DNA from: Styela clava
Lineage: Eukaryota > Chordata > Ascidiacea > Stolidobranchia > Styelidae
Assembly (NCBI RefSeq): GCF_964204865.1
Contig: NC_135251.1
Coordinates: 9,796,001 to 9,860,000, forward strand
Direction: 5' to 3'
Length of the DNA stretch: 64,000 nucleotides
Below the pieces are notes generated by a model. That model had not been told where the DNA came from, ran no database searches, and saw only the letters and a list, made by a program, of their open reading frames with translations. Shown here one piece after another: positions 11,701-26,700 of this stretch. The first letter of the stretch is position 1, and every line of letters starts with the position of its first letter. The translations under genes were made by a program, and so were the position numbers.

Positions 11701-14700
11701 AACTAATATCGACATGCATAATAACCGAGTCCAAAACTGCAAACTGAATTCAGATTTTTATTTATGCGACGAGTATTCAAGCCTTTTGATCTAGACAAGG
11801 TACAGAGAGCAAGCATCTCGACCAGAATATTCGATATTTACACCCATTATGCGTGAGATTTTGAGTCGTGGTGTGTAACCAGCCAACAAAAGCAAGGCTG
11901 ACGCTTTAACCACAAAGCCATCTAAATAATTCCAACTTACGGTTCAAATTGTTACGTGAACGTAATGAATGGCGCAATGGCAAGTGTGTTCCTGAGTTGA
12001 CATATAACTTTCCCTAATTTACAATAAATATCCAATCTCTGCTATTAATTTTAAATTCCGCAATATTCTGACAGTTTATTTTCCGCGCATGCAAATTCAA
12101 ATACGCACAATGACGGAGTCACTTCTTCAAACTAATATCAAAGCATAACTTGGATCTGTGTATATTCACGATTCAGTCCATTGAATATTTGAAAAACAAA
12201 ATACTACATAATGATCATATATAGGAGTCGTTGGAAAATTCTATTAGTTTCATGAATTCTGAACTGCCTCGTCGGATTTGTCTACCGCATTAAGCTCAGA
12301 TTTTCAAATAAAATCCGTATTAGACAATACTCATATGCTACACTGATATATCAATATCATTTTACATATTACTTTTATTACCTATATATGTAAAAATTCG
12401 TGTATACTCGAACTCACAAGGAATCGGGCTATAACCGATCTCGATAAATATAATTAAAGAAACAGTAAAGTTAGATTTGTCATTTAATGGATTCTACTTG
12501 GATATTTGTGTCGTAGGAAATCACATGAAGGTGATGATCCAAACGAAGATTGTGCTTGTATATCAAGTAGCGGATGGATTGATGTTGCTTGTACTGGTGG
12601 TACATTCAAATATATCTGTCAATCATGTAAGTGCTTGCTGACAAAATTAATATTTTTAATTAAAATATTTGAATTACTTTTATCACAAAATGATTTAACG
12701 TCATGTGATGTGGGATATACAATTTATCATCTACAAGAATTTAGGGTTGTTTTGTTGTGAACTGCACATGCGTCACACTACGTGTAGTCGCGATTGTACT
12801 TGATTTACGGTTACTTACAATCAATATATATTCCGGTTAATTTGTTACATATATAAAAGGTAGTGCTCTATAACACCAGATCAATTAACCAAACTTTTCC
12901 TTGATTAAAGAAGAAACATGACAAATCCTGAATCTCTGTTTAATGATTAGAAACGGTTATCAAAAGCTTGGCATTCGCGAAATAACAAATTAAACATTAG
13001 TGATAATGCATCGATAAAAGCTTTATAAATGTCGTGCGTGAATATAGAGTAGGATAAATTAATTCAAGGATTTTAGCCCAATTTTTCCATATCAATAGCT
13101 AAGTTCGTATTAATCAAGTTATCCGTTACACTCGAAACTAAGTCTGTACCATTTAAGATCCAAATGATGCAATTACTGACGACGGAGATCTTCTTGAAAA
13201 ATTCGACAACAAAATAAGAAATGCAGCTGCAAGAAGTAGATGCTCGTTGTGGAATGGGAATCTTGTAGATATGAAAACTCAGACATATAACAATAAAGTG
13301 CAGCAGCTTATTGGGTACATTTGATTGCTTTGTTCATTTATCACTATTTCTCAATGAATTAATTTTTGTATCACGATGTCCATATTATTAACAATTATCG
13401 ATCTAAATAAAGAAATAATTTCACCTTTATTCAACAATTTTTGACTGATATGAAATTGATTGTAAATATTTTCATGCTAATAGTACATTTACGGGACACC
13501 GTTCGTCGCTATAGAATTATAGATGATCCCCCTAGTAAAAAAATGCACATTTACGTAGTACAACATAGTTTGGCCAAGTTCCGAATGATTTTAGAGACAT
13601 ATTTCATCAGTGCAACAAATAGGTAGCAATATATTTAAAACTTTGCAGAAAATATTCTTATCTACTGGAATCTGCTTATATCAAACACATATCCAAAAAG
13701 GAAATTATAAAAAAATATCCTAGGAAGCATCAGAAATGAACACAGACGAAAAACAGTTTGCAGTATATATTATAAAGCAAATAAGGCGGCCTAAATTATA
13801 AACGTTGCCATTTCTTGGCGAAGATGTTTTATTATCATAACCTTGTTTTGCGTGCTTCATTGAGTGTTTTGACTGTTCTGTACTGTGATAAATATGAAAC
13901 AGGAAAGATTAGACAAATCACTGATATTCTGTTATATTGCTGGTGGATTAGGCGTGTGAAATTTCGAACTGAGGTCTTTAGATTTTTATCATTCGGAATA
14001 TAATTATGTTTTAAATTTAGATTGTTTGGATATTTCATTAATCCAAGTATTTTTATTATAGAAACAGCGGTGAGTATCAAATCGGATTAAAATATTTTGA
14101 TGGTGAATATCGATGGACTGATGGATCATCAGCAACTTACGACGATTGGTACGCATAGTTGTTTTTCTATTTGACAGCAATAGTTCCTATTTCAAATTTA
14201 TTCAAATCTAACTATAAACCTGCTCCATTCTATCACTTCCGAGAAGAACATTCACGTTGTTGAAATAGCAATAACAAAGAATAAACGCTAAAATTAAATC
14301 ATTAAATACGAATGGACACTTTACGTATATTAAAAGACCTTTAACGCACATAACAATGACAGATGAACTTCTTTTGACTTCGTATAGGCTTAGCATGCAT
14401 TCTGAGTCATCTATACCAACCTTGGTCCTGTTAGAAATGCGATTTTCACTCGAGCATATCTGGCTGGTGTTGGTAAAACTGTAAACAATGATAGAACTTA
14501 GAATTAAACGTGAATTTCAATGTAACGACGATAAGTAACTTGTTCACAACTTGTTGCGTGTATTGTCGTCGAAAATATTTATTTTCGTTGCATAATGAAG
14601 ATTTTGTGCAGTAATAATAAAGGCCTGACGTCATTAAAATTAATAAGTTAATTGAGTTTGTAAAATTTGTGAATGCAATTGTGAATTTCGCGGTAACGAT

Positions 14701-17700
14701 TGTAGATATTGTAGATATCATATAAAATAGACTCAGGAGGTGAAATACAAATGGGTTAACCTGATTTAAATTACTCATGCATATTAAATTCATATTAAGA
14801 TAATTGAATTGGTTCAACGTTTAGTAGGCAATATACTCGAATATTATAAATTTCAATAGTTACAAATAAGCTTGGTTGTAATATGAACAAATATTTAGGG
14901 GCTCTGGTGAAGGTGACAAAAATAATGGACAAGATTGTGTTAAAAGTGGTCGTGACAAGTGGTACGACGTATCGTGTGGAGGGTCATTAGGATATATATG
15001 TCAAACCTCAAGTAATCCTATTCTTGTGTTTTATTTGTTTTTTACAAATAGGCCTACTCTATACTTTGTGTTTATAAAATATTAGAATGTTTGAAATTCA
15101 ATTTAAATTATAGACGTCATGCTGTTTCATTCAATAAATAATCTGAAAAATTATTTAATTCATATAACGTGATCAATAATGACAAAGCAGAAAGTAATAC
15201 GCCTTTAAAAAATAAAATATATTAATATATGTTTTCATCGCCTTATTACTTATCGATCTCGAATGGTAAGTATATTGATACGTATTTGTCTGTTTGTCTG
15301 TTAGATACACGCGATATCTCACGAAAGCGAGGTTGAATCTGCTCCAATTTTGCATGTGCATTCATCATATCTCGGACCAGAAGCCTATTGATTTTGAATG
15401 AATGATGTCGTATAATTAGCAAGCTATTAATTAATTAGTGATGAGACACACGGTGTCGACATGGAGTATGAGCGGGTGAATCGAAACCGCACTTTCTGTT
15501 GTGGGGCTTCCCCTAGCTTTCGATCGATAAGTCTTCGGTCTCTAAACGAAATTCTCGTTTTGTTTTTGATATAAATTAATATGCAAATAAGTAGTGTAAT
15601 GGAGTCTCAAATTATATTTGAATTTAATAGAATGGTGCACGGGCAACTCTTGCAAAAATGAAGGTAGCTGTGTGTCTAACAGATGTGAGTGCACAGCTGG
15701 ATACTTCAGTGATACTTGCGCAAGCAATGGTGAGTCAATATTAATTTTCGACTATGTTAAATTCAACATGTTTGTTTCACCACAACGCTATATTAAGCAA
15801 TCAAATAATAAATTCTAAACTGCTGATTATTACGAGCCTCATGATAACATCATTATCATAGTATTTTACAATAACGACTAATGACAGTTTTTGAGCTATT
15901 TTCATTCCGATATTTTTGTTTCCTCATGCGGCTCGTTTAATAAACTAAGTACCGTATTTCCCCGGCGAATAAGTCTACCCGGTAAATAAGACAAGGCCCG
16001 TTTTAGTCCATTTTTTGCATATAAGACGGGCAGTAAAATCGCATCCAAATCGGAATCTCAAATTACCATGCAAGGGTTTCTGAGCGCTCACCGCTGTTTG
16101 CGTATTCGTTAAAATGCCCATAATGATCTTGTCTTGTAGCGTAACATTCAATCCCTGACAACTACGGGAATTCAAATTGTTTTTCGATTTTTATCTATTT
16201 GTATTTAACGTAACTTGCGTCCACCAAATAAGAACATTACTGATCTAAAATAGCTCGCCATTCGGACATCATAATGTGAGATAATCTTCCTGATTATAGG
16301 TTGCTGTAACAATTTTTTCGATTCATCGCAATGATGCCACTCATTATTTTAAGGATATCACCTTAAGAAATATTCATAAGTCAGCGATAATATCCCACAG
16401 AGTTCAATTTATTTCAAAAAATGAATTAAATATATTTTACATTAAATACGGTATTATACGCGTCGAGTCAGGCCCCGTCGGTATCTGTAAACCACAAATG
16501 GTTTTGCGATTTGCAATGTCTAAAAATCATCTTAGATCTGTCACAAGCCATCCTAAAATAAAACTTAAACGTTGTTTTCGTTTTATTTTTAGTATTTTTT
16601 TATAATGCTTCTCAATCAATAAAATTTGGGTCGCATATTCACTACTTCATTCATCTTAGCATGTCACACATGATTAGGTAATAACTCGTATCTCACAACA
16701 CACCTGCCATGGTTGTTTGTCAACAATGAAGTTATTATCGTCGTCCTCGCGGGACGAAACATATGTTGAGGGAAATTTGTGACTTAGGGAGAATATATGA
16801 TGAAATGAAAGATGTTTTCGTCCTAACATCGCGGCAACTTCAAATATGATAATCACAGCGGTGAAAATCCAGATTGACAGCATGAGAACGCCGATTCATT
16901 TTAACTGACCCGATGAGGACGTTATATAGGAATGCTATCGCCGAAGTTATTTTACGGTCCGAATTGAATAATAAGCCGATGATGAAAAAATGAAAATTAT
17001 CATACTCGTTCAATAAGCCCCCCCCCCCCCCTCCCCCAAAGAGCAAGCCAAAATTTTCTAATCGGTGTGAATGCTTTCAATAGCCCAAGTTAATATGATG
17101 TCATATTTTTATTTTAGAATACTGTTCGAGTAATGTAAACCCGTGTCAAAATGAAGGAAGCTGCGAGAATATGCCAGGAATCGATCCATACTATAAATGT
17201 AAATGCGAGCCTGAATATTTCGACGACATCTGTTCTACAGAAAGTGAGTAACAATATGCGTCTCTACCAATTTTATTTGGTATTTAATTGAGTTCACCAC
17301 ACATTCGGAAACACAACTAAACGGAAAATCGGTATTTCCATTTCTGCAACCCCGGTCGTTAAACGTTTCAGATTTTAATCGCTTTCGTGGTCGACCTAAA
17401 TCATCATTTTGACTTTTACAATGAAAAGTGCAACAGCGACATCTCGGTTATGAAGACCCAGTCAAAGCAATTCATTATAATGTTAAAGTTTTAAACCTAG
17501 GAAATTTATATCTTAGATTCGTTAGATTCATGTGATCTGTTTCAAAATTAATTTATTATCTATGGTTTATTACAAATAATAAAGCATAATACGTGTACGT
17601 ATTCTAACGTTCGTTTGACACCATGCAGCTGAATTCTGTATAATTAGTGTTACTGACCAACGTGACTTAAACAGTCTATCCTCGACCACTTTCATAAATT

Positions 17701-20700
17701 AATTTATGCTCTAACTGTTATTTAATCGTACTATAATTTTTTGGTGCGACTAAACATACTGAATGAATCAGCGGCCCCATTCGCCAAACTTCCTCATCAA
17801 TAACGTGTTAGTAAAGCACCGACTTTCACGTAAACGGAAAAAATGGTATTCACGAAGCATCGTAAATATTCGAGAAAAATTCTTCAAGAGAATTTTTTCG
17901 CACCAAAACAGACGTCTCGTAAGGTGCATTCTTCTCTCATTTTACCAAGAATCGGTATTACCTGTCCAAAGGTCTCACGCTGGAGTGCTCGCAAACTAAC
18001 GAGGGAAAATTATCCTCGTTAACAGTAGTTCGGCCTGTTCTTAGCATGGGGATCAGGGTTGCCATATTGGCTTTTTTAACGCTAAATTTGCCATTTTGGC
18101 TTTTTTCAAACGCGTTTGGCGTCAGAATTTCCGTTTGGCTTTTTGGCGTTTTTTTGGCTTTTTTCATGTCTATTCTAGTGTCTCTTACTAAAATCATATG
18201 AAATACAATATTTAGTGTGTAACAACGTACTTAGGGGGATCATAAAAAACTTGCATATTGCATACGACTGTTACATCATAATATTTAGTATAGTGGTCAG
18301 ATCAATTTATGTTTCGAGTATTTTATTGACATATATATCTGCGATGTTATATTTGAGAACGAATTTTTTTCATTTATCCTGAAATGGCAACGATGTAACT
18401 AATGAAACATCCATATTTTAGAACACTGTATGAATAATCCAAACCCTTGTCAAAACGGAGGAAGCTGTGTGGATACACTAGAAGAGGATCTATATTATAC
18501 ATGTGATTGTAAGCCGGGTTTCTTCGGCAATAACTGCTCTAGCGAGGGTGAGTATTGTTGAAATGAGTATAAACTATTCATTGAATTTCCATTGAAGATG
18601 TCGTGTTGGGCTACTACGACAATACAGGGTTTTGGCAATCGACGGTAACAGACTACATTTTTTATTAAAATTGATATACCTTAAATAACTTATACGACAC
18701 GAAAAAATACAATTTATAACAATTAATCTTACTGAAACTATATTGTTATGTTTGTTTTTGATTCGAATCTATGTGCAAAATTTGTTTTCCCATAAAATTC
18801 CTTTACTAAACAAAGTTAATATTTCATGCCATAATCATATTATGTAAATTTAGTAATCCCGTCATTGAGTAAAATGAGATAATTATCATGGAGGTAGAGA
18901 ATATGTTATAAAAATCGGTATGCCTGCACGAACAAGGTTAATGTTAACGCACGTATAAATTTCAGAATACTGTCCCAACAATGAAAATCCATGTGAAAAT
19001 GGAGGAGGCTGCGAGAATATGGAAGGAACATTTCCCTACTATCGATGTACTTGCGAGCCTGGATATTTCGACGACACCTGTTCTAGCGACGGTGAGTAGA
19101 AAAATTCATAGTTATGTTGTGCATTTCTTATTTGGCTCGGAAATGGAATCCAGGGAATCACTGAATTTAAATTTTATAAACTTAGTAATCCCGTCAATGA
19201 GTTAAACGAGAGAAGTATCATAGAGGTTGAGAATAAGCATTATTATAAAATCGGCATGATTGCACGTCCAAGGTTAATCTTATGTGAGGTAAAAATTTCA
19301 GAATACTGTCCGAACAATGTGAATCCGTGTCAAAATGGAGGGCTCTGTGAAAATTCACCAGGGACATTTCCATACTATGAATGTACTTGCATGCCGGGGT
19401 TTTTCAACAACACCTGTTCTAGCGATGGTGAGTAACAAGAATGTATTCCGTGTTGGTATATTTTGCATAATTGTCATCTGTCGATAAATGATGATAGTTT
19501 TTATTGAATCTCATAATTTGACAACTAAAACTGTTTTTGAATACATCTCGGCGCATTTCTCATTTGAATCGAATATGGCATTCAGAAAATTTGTAACTGC
19601 AACTAACCGTGAATGACAAATTGCATAATAACATTGAATATATGTGGTATACTGGAATAATCCTGAAAAGTAGAAAATCTATTAAAACTTACCCTACTAT
19701 ATTATTAAAATTCCGATAAGTTTTCCGTATTGTTTTTTTTTCAATCAATCAAGTTTAATTCCAACTATCGGGTAATGCAAATATTAAGGCTGTCACATCA
19801 GATCCGATGTAATTTGTTTCGAGAAATATAATCTCTTTGTATCAGCAATAAAAGTGATCTTTATACTTCTATATTTAAGAAATTTAGGAAATGATTTTAA
19901 AAATTGTTTTGCGCTTGTGTTTCCATGTTTTATTGCAAAGCTAATGTAGTGCTAAAAAGAATATTATTCTCATATTATATTTAATTATCTATGTGTTAAC
20001 GGGTATGGATTAACGGGTCGCAGATATTTTTTGAAAGGCCTTGCGGGCCGCAGTCTGGAAAACCCCGAAGTGATAAAAATACTGCGAGATTAGTTACTTT
20101 AATAAAAAAAATTATTTGAGATTGAGAGTTTATCGTTATATTCAGCTTATTGTTATTTTACGTGGCGTTTTTTTTATTTTAAGAATGATATACAAAGCAC
20201 TAACTATATAAAAAATAAATTATTCTTTCTTGCTTTTGGTTGCTGCTCCAGAGTTGCGCTTCGGCATTGCTGCTATATGGGCCACGCTTGAAAATAAGGG
20301 TTTGTTTTTAATAAAATAAAGGGAAAAAACGTTTCTCTAGATAAAAGTTGTTCGACGCGTGTTTACGATTCAAAATTGAGGTGAAAAGCGCGACTGAGCT
20401 TATCGGCCGGCCGCTGTCTGCACCAGAAAATTCACTCTTCTTGTCCTTCTAACTTTATTTCTTCTTATTGCAACGAGCAATATTTCGCTTACAATCTACT
20501 CATTTATTCCAAAAAAAAAAACAAGACGTACGTACGGGCGCCTCAAAAATATTGTATCCGACTTGTCCTGCTTATTCCACGTGTCCAAATGTCCAAAGGT
20601 CATTCTAAACATCGGTTTTAGGTTTTTGTGATCTAACCGCAGTTGAAATAGCTAATATAACTATGCCAATTAATACAAATATCCGTACGCCAAATTGTTC

Positions 20701-23700
20701 TGCAGGCCGCACGAAATATTTTCGGGGGCCGCATCCGACCCGCGTGCTAGGGATTGGACCACTCTGATCTGTGTTATATATATTCTACACCACTTCTTCT
20801 CCTTCATCTACGTATCGTTACTTGTGTTATCATCATAGAGTCGTATGTACTTTTAAACTTTGATATACCTATTTAGATTTTTTCCTTTTTCAAATACATT
20901 GTGATAGTAATCTCAATATTCATTGTTCCAGCATATTGTCCAAATAATCCAAATCTTTGTCAAAACGGAGGAAGTTGTGTTAATACACCAGGGCAGGATC
21001 CATATTACAGATGTAATTGCATACCAGGTTACTTTGATAACGCTTGCTCCAGTGATGGTGAGTGTTATAAAACTTGGTATAAATTTTCCAATCAATTGCC
21101 ATTATAGATGTGATTGCAGGCTGGACTACTACGGCATATTCTGTGACAACTTACACAACAAACAGAAATATGATTTATACCACTTTATCTTACTGAAACT
21201 ATATTGCTATGTTTATTTTCGATTTAATTTTGAGCAAAATAAATGTTTTAGTTTCCTTTACTAAACAAAGTTAATTTTTTTATTTTAAAAAGTGGATATG
21301 AAAAGTTGGAATTAGGATATTTTAAAAAGTGACTTGCTGCGTTACCAAATTCAGCCTAACAGCAATTGTATTAAAAAACGAAAAACAAATAAATTCCCTT
21401 GTATTCCAAATTTTTTCCGATAACAGGTAGGTTGTTTTACCACTGACAAAAAAAGGTATGACTAAAGCTAATGTTATATTATTGAAATTTTTTATATTTC
21501 TATAAGTCAGCGCAGCTAGGTAACTTAAGTTAAGTAGGTCATAAACTTAACATTTAACAACACTTAAGTTGACAATTTTGATGACGTCACACCTTGATTA
21601 TTACTGGGTAAAAGCTTCATAATGCAACGAAAGTAATTATGACAAGTCAAAAACAAGTCGGCAGTATGAGTCGTTACAATGAAATTACCTATTAATTTTA
21701 CGTTCTAGTCTGGTTTACAATTAACCATACCCAACCGTGCATGGTTGATTAAAAGTCCAATTTTTCAAAACATTACAGTATCTAGGATGGTATGGATCAT
21801 TAAAAAATATACAATACATATTCAGTATAAGACATTGGCACTGTAGGTACTGGTATATTCAAACGACTTGAAATTGCCCTTTTAAAATTGTATGACCTAT
21901 CAAAGACTCTTTTTAACACTCACCAAATTTAGTTGAGTTAATTTAAAGGTCATGACTAATAAAACGCCACTGTGTATATCGAAGTTTTGATCGGTAATCT
22001 TTAATAGTTATGACTGCTTTAAACAGACAAGATAAGTGTTATGTCACATAACATTTTCAGAATACTGTCCCAACAATGACAATCCGTGTCAAAATGATGG
22101 AAGCTGTGAGAATACTCCAGGGACCGATCCTTACTTTCAATGTAATTGCAAGCCTGGATATTTTTACGTCACCTGTTCTAGCGATGGTGAGTAACACAAC
22201 TTGTAGTTTTAAAATTATTTTTGTATTTGATTGAATATTACTTTACACACTAAAGTACGACTTACAGAAAACTAAATTCGCATTTTCGCAACTCTTGGCG
22301 TTCATACATTTTCTGTTTGTTTGAATATATACGTAAATTTTTGTGAAAACTGAGTTGAAGTTGACAATTTAATTTTGTATTTCAGAATACTGTTCAAACA
22401 ATCCAAATCCTTGTCAAAACAGTGGGAGCTGTGAAAATACACCAAAACAGGATCCATATTTTAGATGCAACTGCGAGTCGGGATTTTACGACAATATATG
22501 TTCTAGCGATCGTAAGTATTGTAAAACGGAAGTGAATAAAATAAATATAACCTATAATTAATAATCATTATAGATATGATTGCATGCCGGCCTTTTATGA
22601 CAATAACGGGTTATAGCAATCGTTAGTGACAAACTGCATTTTAAAATCAAATAAAATTATATTCTTTTATAACATACAGAAGTACATAATAGACAATTTG
22701 TTACACGCAATGATTTTAGATGTAAGTCTCTGTGCCTACATTCGATTCCCTTCTTATCATATGCCGTGTTTGCCCTAATCGTTATAGTAATTAGATACTA
22801 CAAAAATATAACGGAGGGTATACTCTACATGCCACCATAATTATGTATTATAGATTTTAATAGACATTGAATGCAACCCAAGTCAAAGGAACGTATAATA
22901 TTGTATAATGAAATATTTTTCCTATTCCCGTGGAAAGCGTCACATGCAAAATATTGTCCAAACTGCACATATTATAGAAAAACACAAGCAAGTGTCTTTC
23001 TGTTGCATTATTAATATTTAGAATAATACAGTGATTTTGAACCTGCGCACGATCAAAACGTTTTTGGAGGTTTGGGGGTGTTCAAGGGTGTCGACGAAGA
23101 TCCACATTATCAAGTCTTTCAGTTACCCAGCATATTGTTTTTTGCTATGAAAACTTTTGATTCGATTTTGATCACATTTTATTGAAACATGACAACCAGG
23201 AATAGCCCTCATCGGATGACTATGTGCAGTCAATATTTCTCTCGTCCTGATTCATTTTGTTGTAACCAGTTGATCACTAAGGGGTTTGGCGGTTTAATAT
23301 AGTTTGGGAACTCGTAAAATATAACTCCAAAAACTCACCACCGTTTTTTAATGAGTAAAGACGCATTTGCATTGTTAATAAGTTCTAGTTGCGCCACTAG
23401 TTTTTTGTAATCAAAACTTTGGGGTTAGAAGGAAGCCTGCAGAATAACTTAGGGGTTCGGCAGGTTCGTAAAGATTAAAACCACTGGACTAATTTTCTGC
23501 TTGTTTTTTTTAAATTCATCATTTAGTTTATAAGATTTATGTTCTGATTTTACAATTCTTTATAGTGCTTCCGCGATAGGCGGGTAAGGTGAACTGAAGT
23601 ATAAATTATTTTTTTTGTTACCAAATGTGATTTGATGTCGGTCTGCTACGGCAATACCGATTTCTGTCAAACGTTGGTAACAGACTACATTTTGAATTGA

Positions 23701-26700
23701 AATTGATACACCCGAATAACTCAGAATACAAACATAACTGCAATGCATAAAAATGAATCTTAGTGAAACTATGTTGTTATGCCTATTTTTTTTTTATTAA
23801 AATCTACTCAAAGTGGATATTTTCGTTAGCCCACCTCATAAAATTCCTTCACTGCAAAAAGTTATTATTTACAAATTTACATCTTGTTAGTAATATGAGA
23901 TGAATATCTTAGCGGTTGAGAATGTGTGAAGTTATAAAATCGGAATGATTGCACGAATAAGGTTAATGTTATGTCGCATAACAATTTCAGAATATTGCCC
24001 CAATAATGGGAATCCGTGTCAAAATGGAGGAAGCTGTGTAAATATGCCAGAAACAGATCCATATTATAAATGTACTTGCATACCTGGATATTTCAACGAT
24101 ACCTGTTCTAGCGATGGTGAGCAACAAAATGCGTTTATATGAATTAATTTTAGTTTAATAAAGATTGCTTTGAAAACTGAGACAAAGGTATTAGCATTTA
24201 AACTCCTAGCGTTAATTATTTCCAGTCTGTCTGGATGATATATCGTTACACTCATTTACACTCAATGTAGGACCACAACATATTGTTCTGCTATATGAAC
24301 TTTTATAGGAAATTATCATTTCAATCACAGAATGCATAAATATTATAACAGTGACCGCGCATAGGCAATATGGAGAAACCATGAATTCATTCTAGCAAAT
24401 AGTGACAGGTCTTTCTTATCCATTATTATATAAATTAAAAGAATATTTCTTCATCTACAGCCAACAATTCCAAAATTAAAACTTTATTTTTATCTATAAT
24501 ACAATTTGACAACGTCGAGAATATTTAATCTATATCTTTCACGATGAGAGAATACAAATCATTCCGGTTTGTTTCTTTCGATTGATATTACCTGAATATC
24601 GATTGATGACAGCTAAATAATAAAAATTTTCGAGCCTTTGAAGAACATTAAAATTGTCTGTTGTCAAGGTTATTGATTCTGAGAAAAAGTTTCAAACCTC
24701 TTGCCCATCACATCCTTCTAATATGTAACTTTGTTCCATTTAAAAGTTGGAAACATCCCCAAATCGATTTTACTTGATATGGTGGTATAATTGGTGGGTT
24801 TAGATTTGTTTAGATGTTCATTGTGTGTCAACTCATTTCACAATAAGAAGACAATGCACCCACAATAAGATCTTACTTTTTAGACTATTGCGAGCACAAT
24901 GCTAATCCGTGTCTAAATGGAGGAAGGTGTATATCCACTCATGGTATTCATCCTTATTTTGAATGCGACTGTGTGGGAGGATATTTTGGTGATTTTTGTT
25001 CTGACGACCGTAAGTATTGTTCTAGTAATCTAGTTCAGTGTGTTAAGGAACTTGATTCTCGTACGAATACTTGCAATAAATGTTACTGTTTTACATAAAT
25101 AAAACCAATTAATAAGTGAAGAAAATTTTAGGGCATTCACTGTTTTGAAGAAAGACATCACCTTTATAACGTGTGACAAACGAGGGCAAACAAAATACTC
25201 CTACATATCTTGCTAAATAAGTATTTCACATCAAATTTCGGTATAAATATTCCAGAATTTGAAACACCAAAAATTATCAGTGCCTGTGGAGAGCCTTGCA
25301 CAGACGATGGGAAAATTAATGTCACTTGGAAGCCGCATACTGCAATTAAACACTTGTAAGTCGCACGAACTTGTATTTGGTTGAAACTGTCGTTGATGTC
25401 TAAAATAAACGAAACGTTATATTTCCTATTCAATCCTCATGCATTATATATTCAATTTTACAAAGTGGTACTGGAAAGTTTCATTCATTCAAATTTCAGA
25501 ATACAACACAATTTTGTTTATACTTTCGAAACTTTATCTTCATTTCAATATATACCAAACCAACTGAGTTTGTATCCTTACATATTTAACTACTGCAGGA
25601 TGTCTCAAAAATAGGTAAACACTTTTAATTTTGATTTGCTTTTCAGCTACTCATCATCATAGACCGTTCATTTTTTCAGAAAACATAGTATGGATAAGTA
25701 GTAAAATTTAGGTATTGTTTGCATTTTTCATGACAAAGAGGTAAACCCAAAAAATGCCGAATTAATTCCAAATCTCCTGTTAAAGAGGCGCTGAGTTTGC
25801 GTTACTGTTTTATATGCTCTTCGCCAAACAGCAATTTTTCACCGCATTTCTTGGTTAATCTCTTTCTAATTCTGTGGGTTGAGAAAAATACAAAGAATAC
25901 CTAAATTGTACTACTTATCCATACTTTGTTGTCTGAAGAAATGAACCTTCTATGATGAGTACCTGAAAAGCAAATCAAAAGTAAAAGTGTATACTTACTT
26001 TTGAAACACCCTGTATGTTAAACTAGTCATACAAAGATGCTTAATTTATTACAGATATCAAATAACACTCTTGAATTCATTCGAAGAATGGCATAATTCT
26101 GGTGAAATTGCTCCAAGTGATATTCATGTGCAAAATTTGATCATCGAAAATTTGTATCCAGATTCACAATACGATATTAAGGTATGAAATACAGTAGAAT
26201 GATAACAAAGTTCCATTGCTGATTACTTTAAATATATATTTTTTTAACTGACATAAAAAACATATACAGAAGAACAAGTATTCATTTGTTTTTTTAGATA
26301 ACTGCTTGCCCGACAAACTGTATCGCAGAACTAAGCGATAACGCAACCGCCACCACAGGAATTGGTTTACCTGGAAAGATACTCACAGCAACAGTTTCAC
26401 AAAATTACGAAACTAATTATTGTGGAGTTACTTGGACTTGGCCTGAAATCATATCAGAGGAAGATATTGAAATGTTCCAGGTTAGCATTAGTTATTATTG
26501 ATTTATGTTAAAGATAATTATGAATAGGATTTTACATTTTGACGTCACTTTATCGAAAAAATGAGAAATAAATTACATACAATAAATTTTTGTGCAAAAT
26601 GTTTAAAATTTATTATATATCAGTCATATTTACATTCTATTTATATAATTACATATTACGTCCGATACTTGATGAAATACAAATTTTATATTTTTGTTTG

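Noticed and set aside
14446-14817. 123-residue minus-strand open frame in a gene A intron
   Set aside because: AT-rich, no recognisable domain, and broken in gene B by substitutions and the 275 bp insertion.
17019-17036. Poly-C run as a structural or regulatory signal
   Set aside because: Gene B has an interrupted, shorter version (about 57525-57545). It looks like a simple repeat at the end of an interspersed element.
25164-25614. Opposing open frames around FN3 exon 24 (and 31557-31998)
   Set aside because: The minus-strand frame is the antisense shadow of the exon and the plus-strand frame is intronic; both are preserved only because the block is duplicated.
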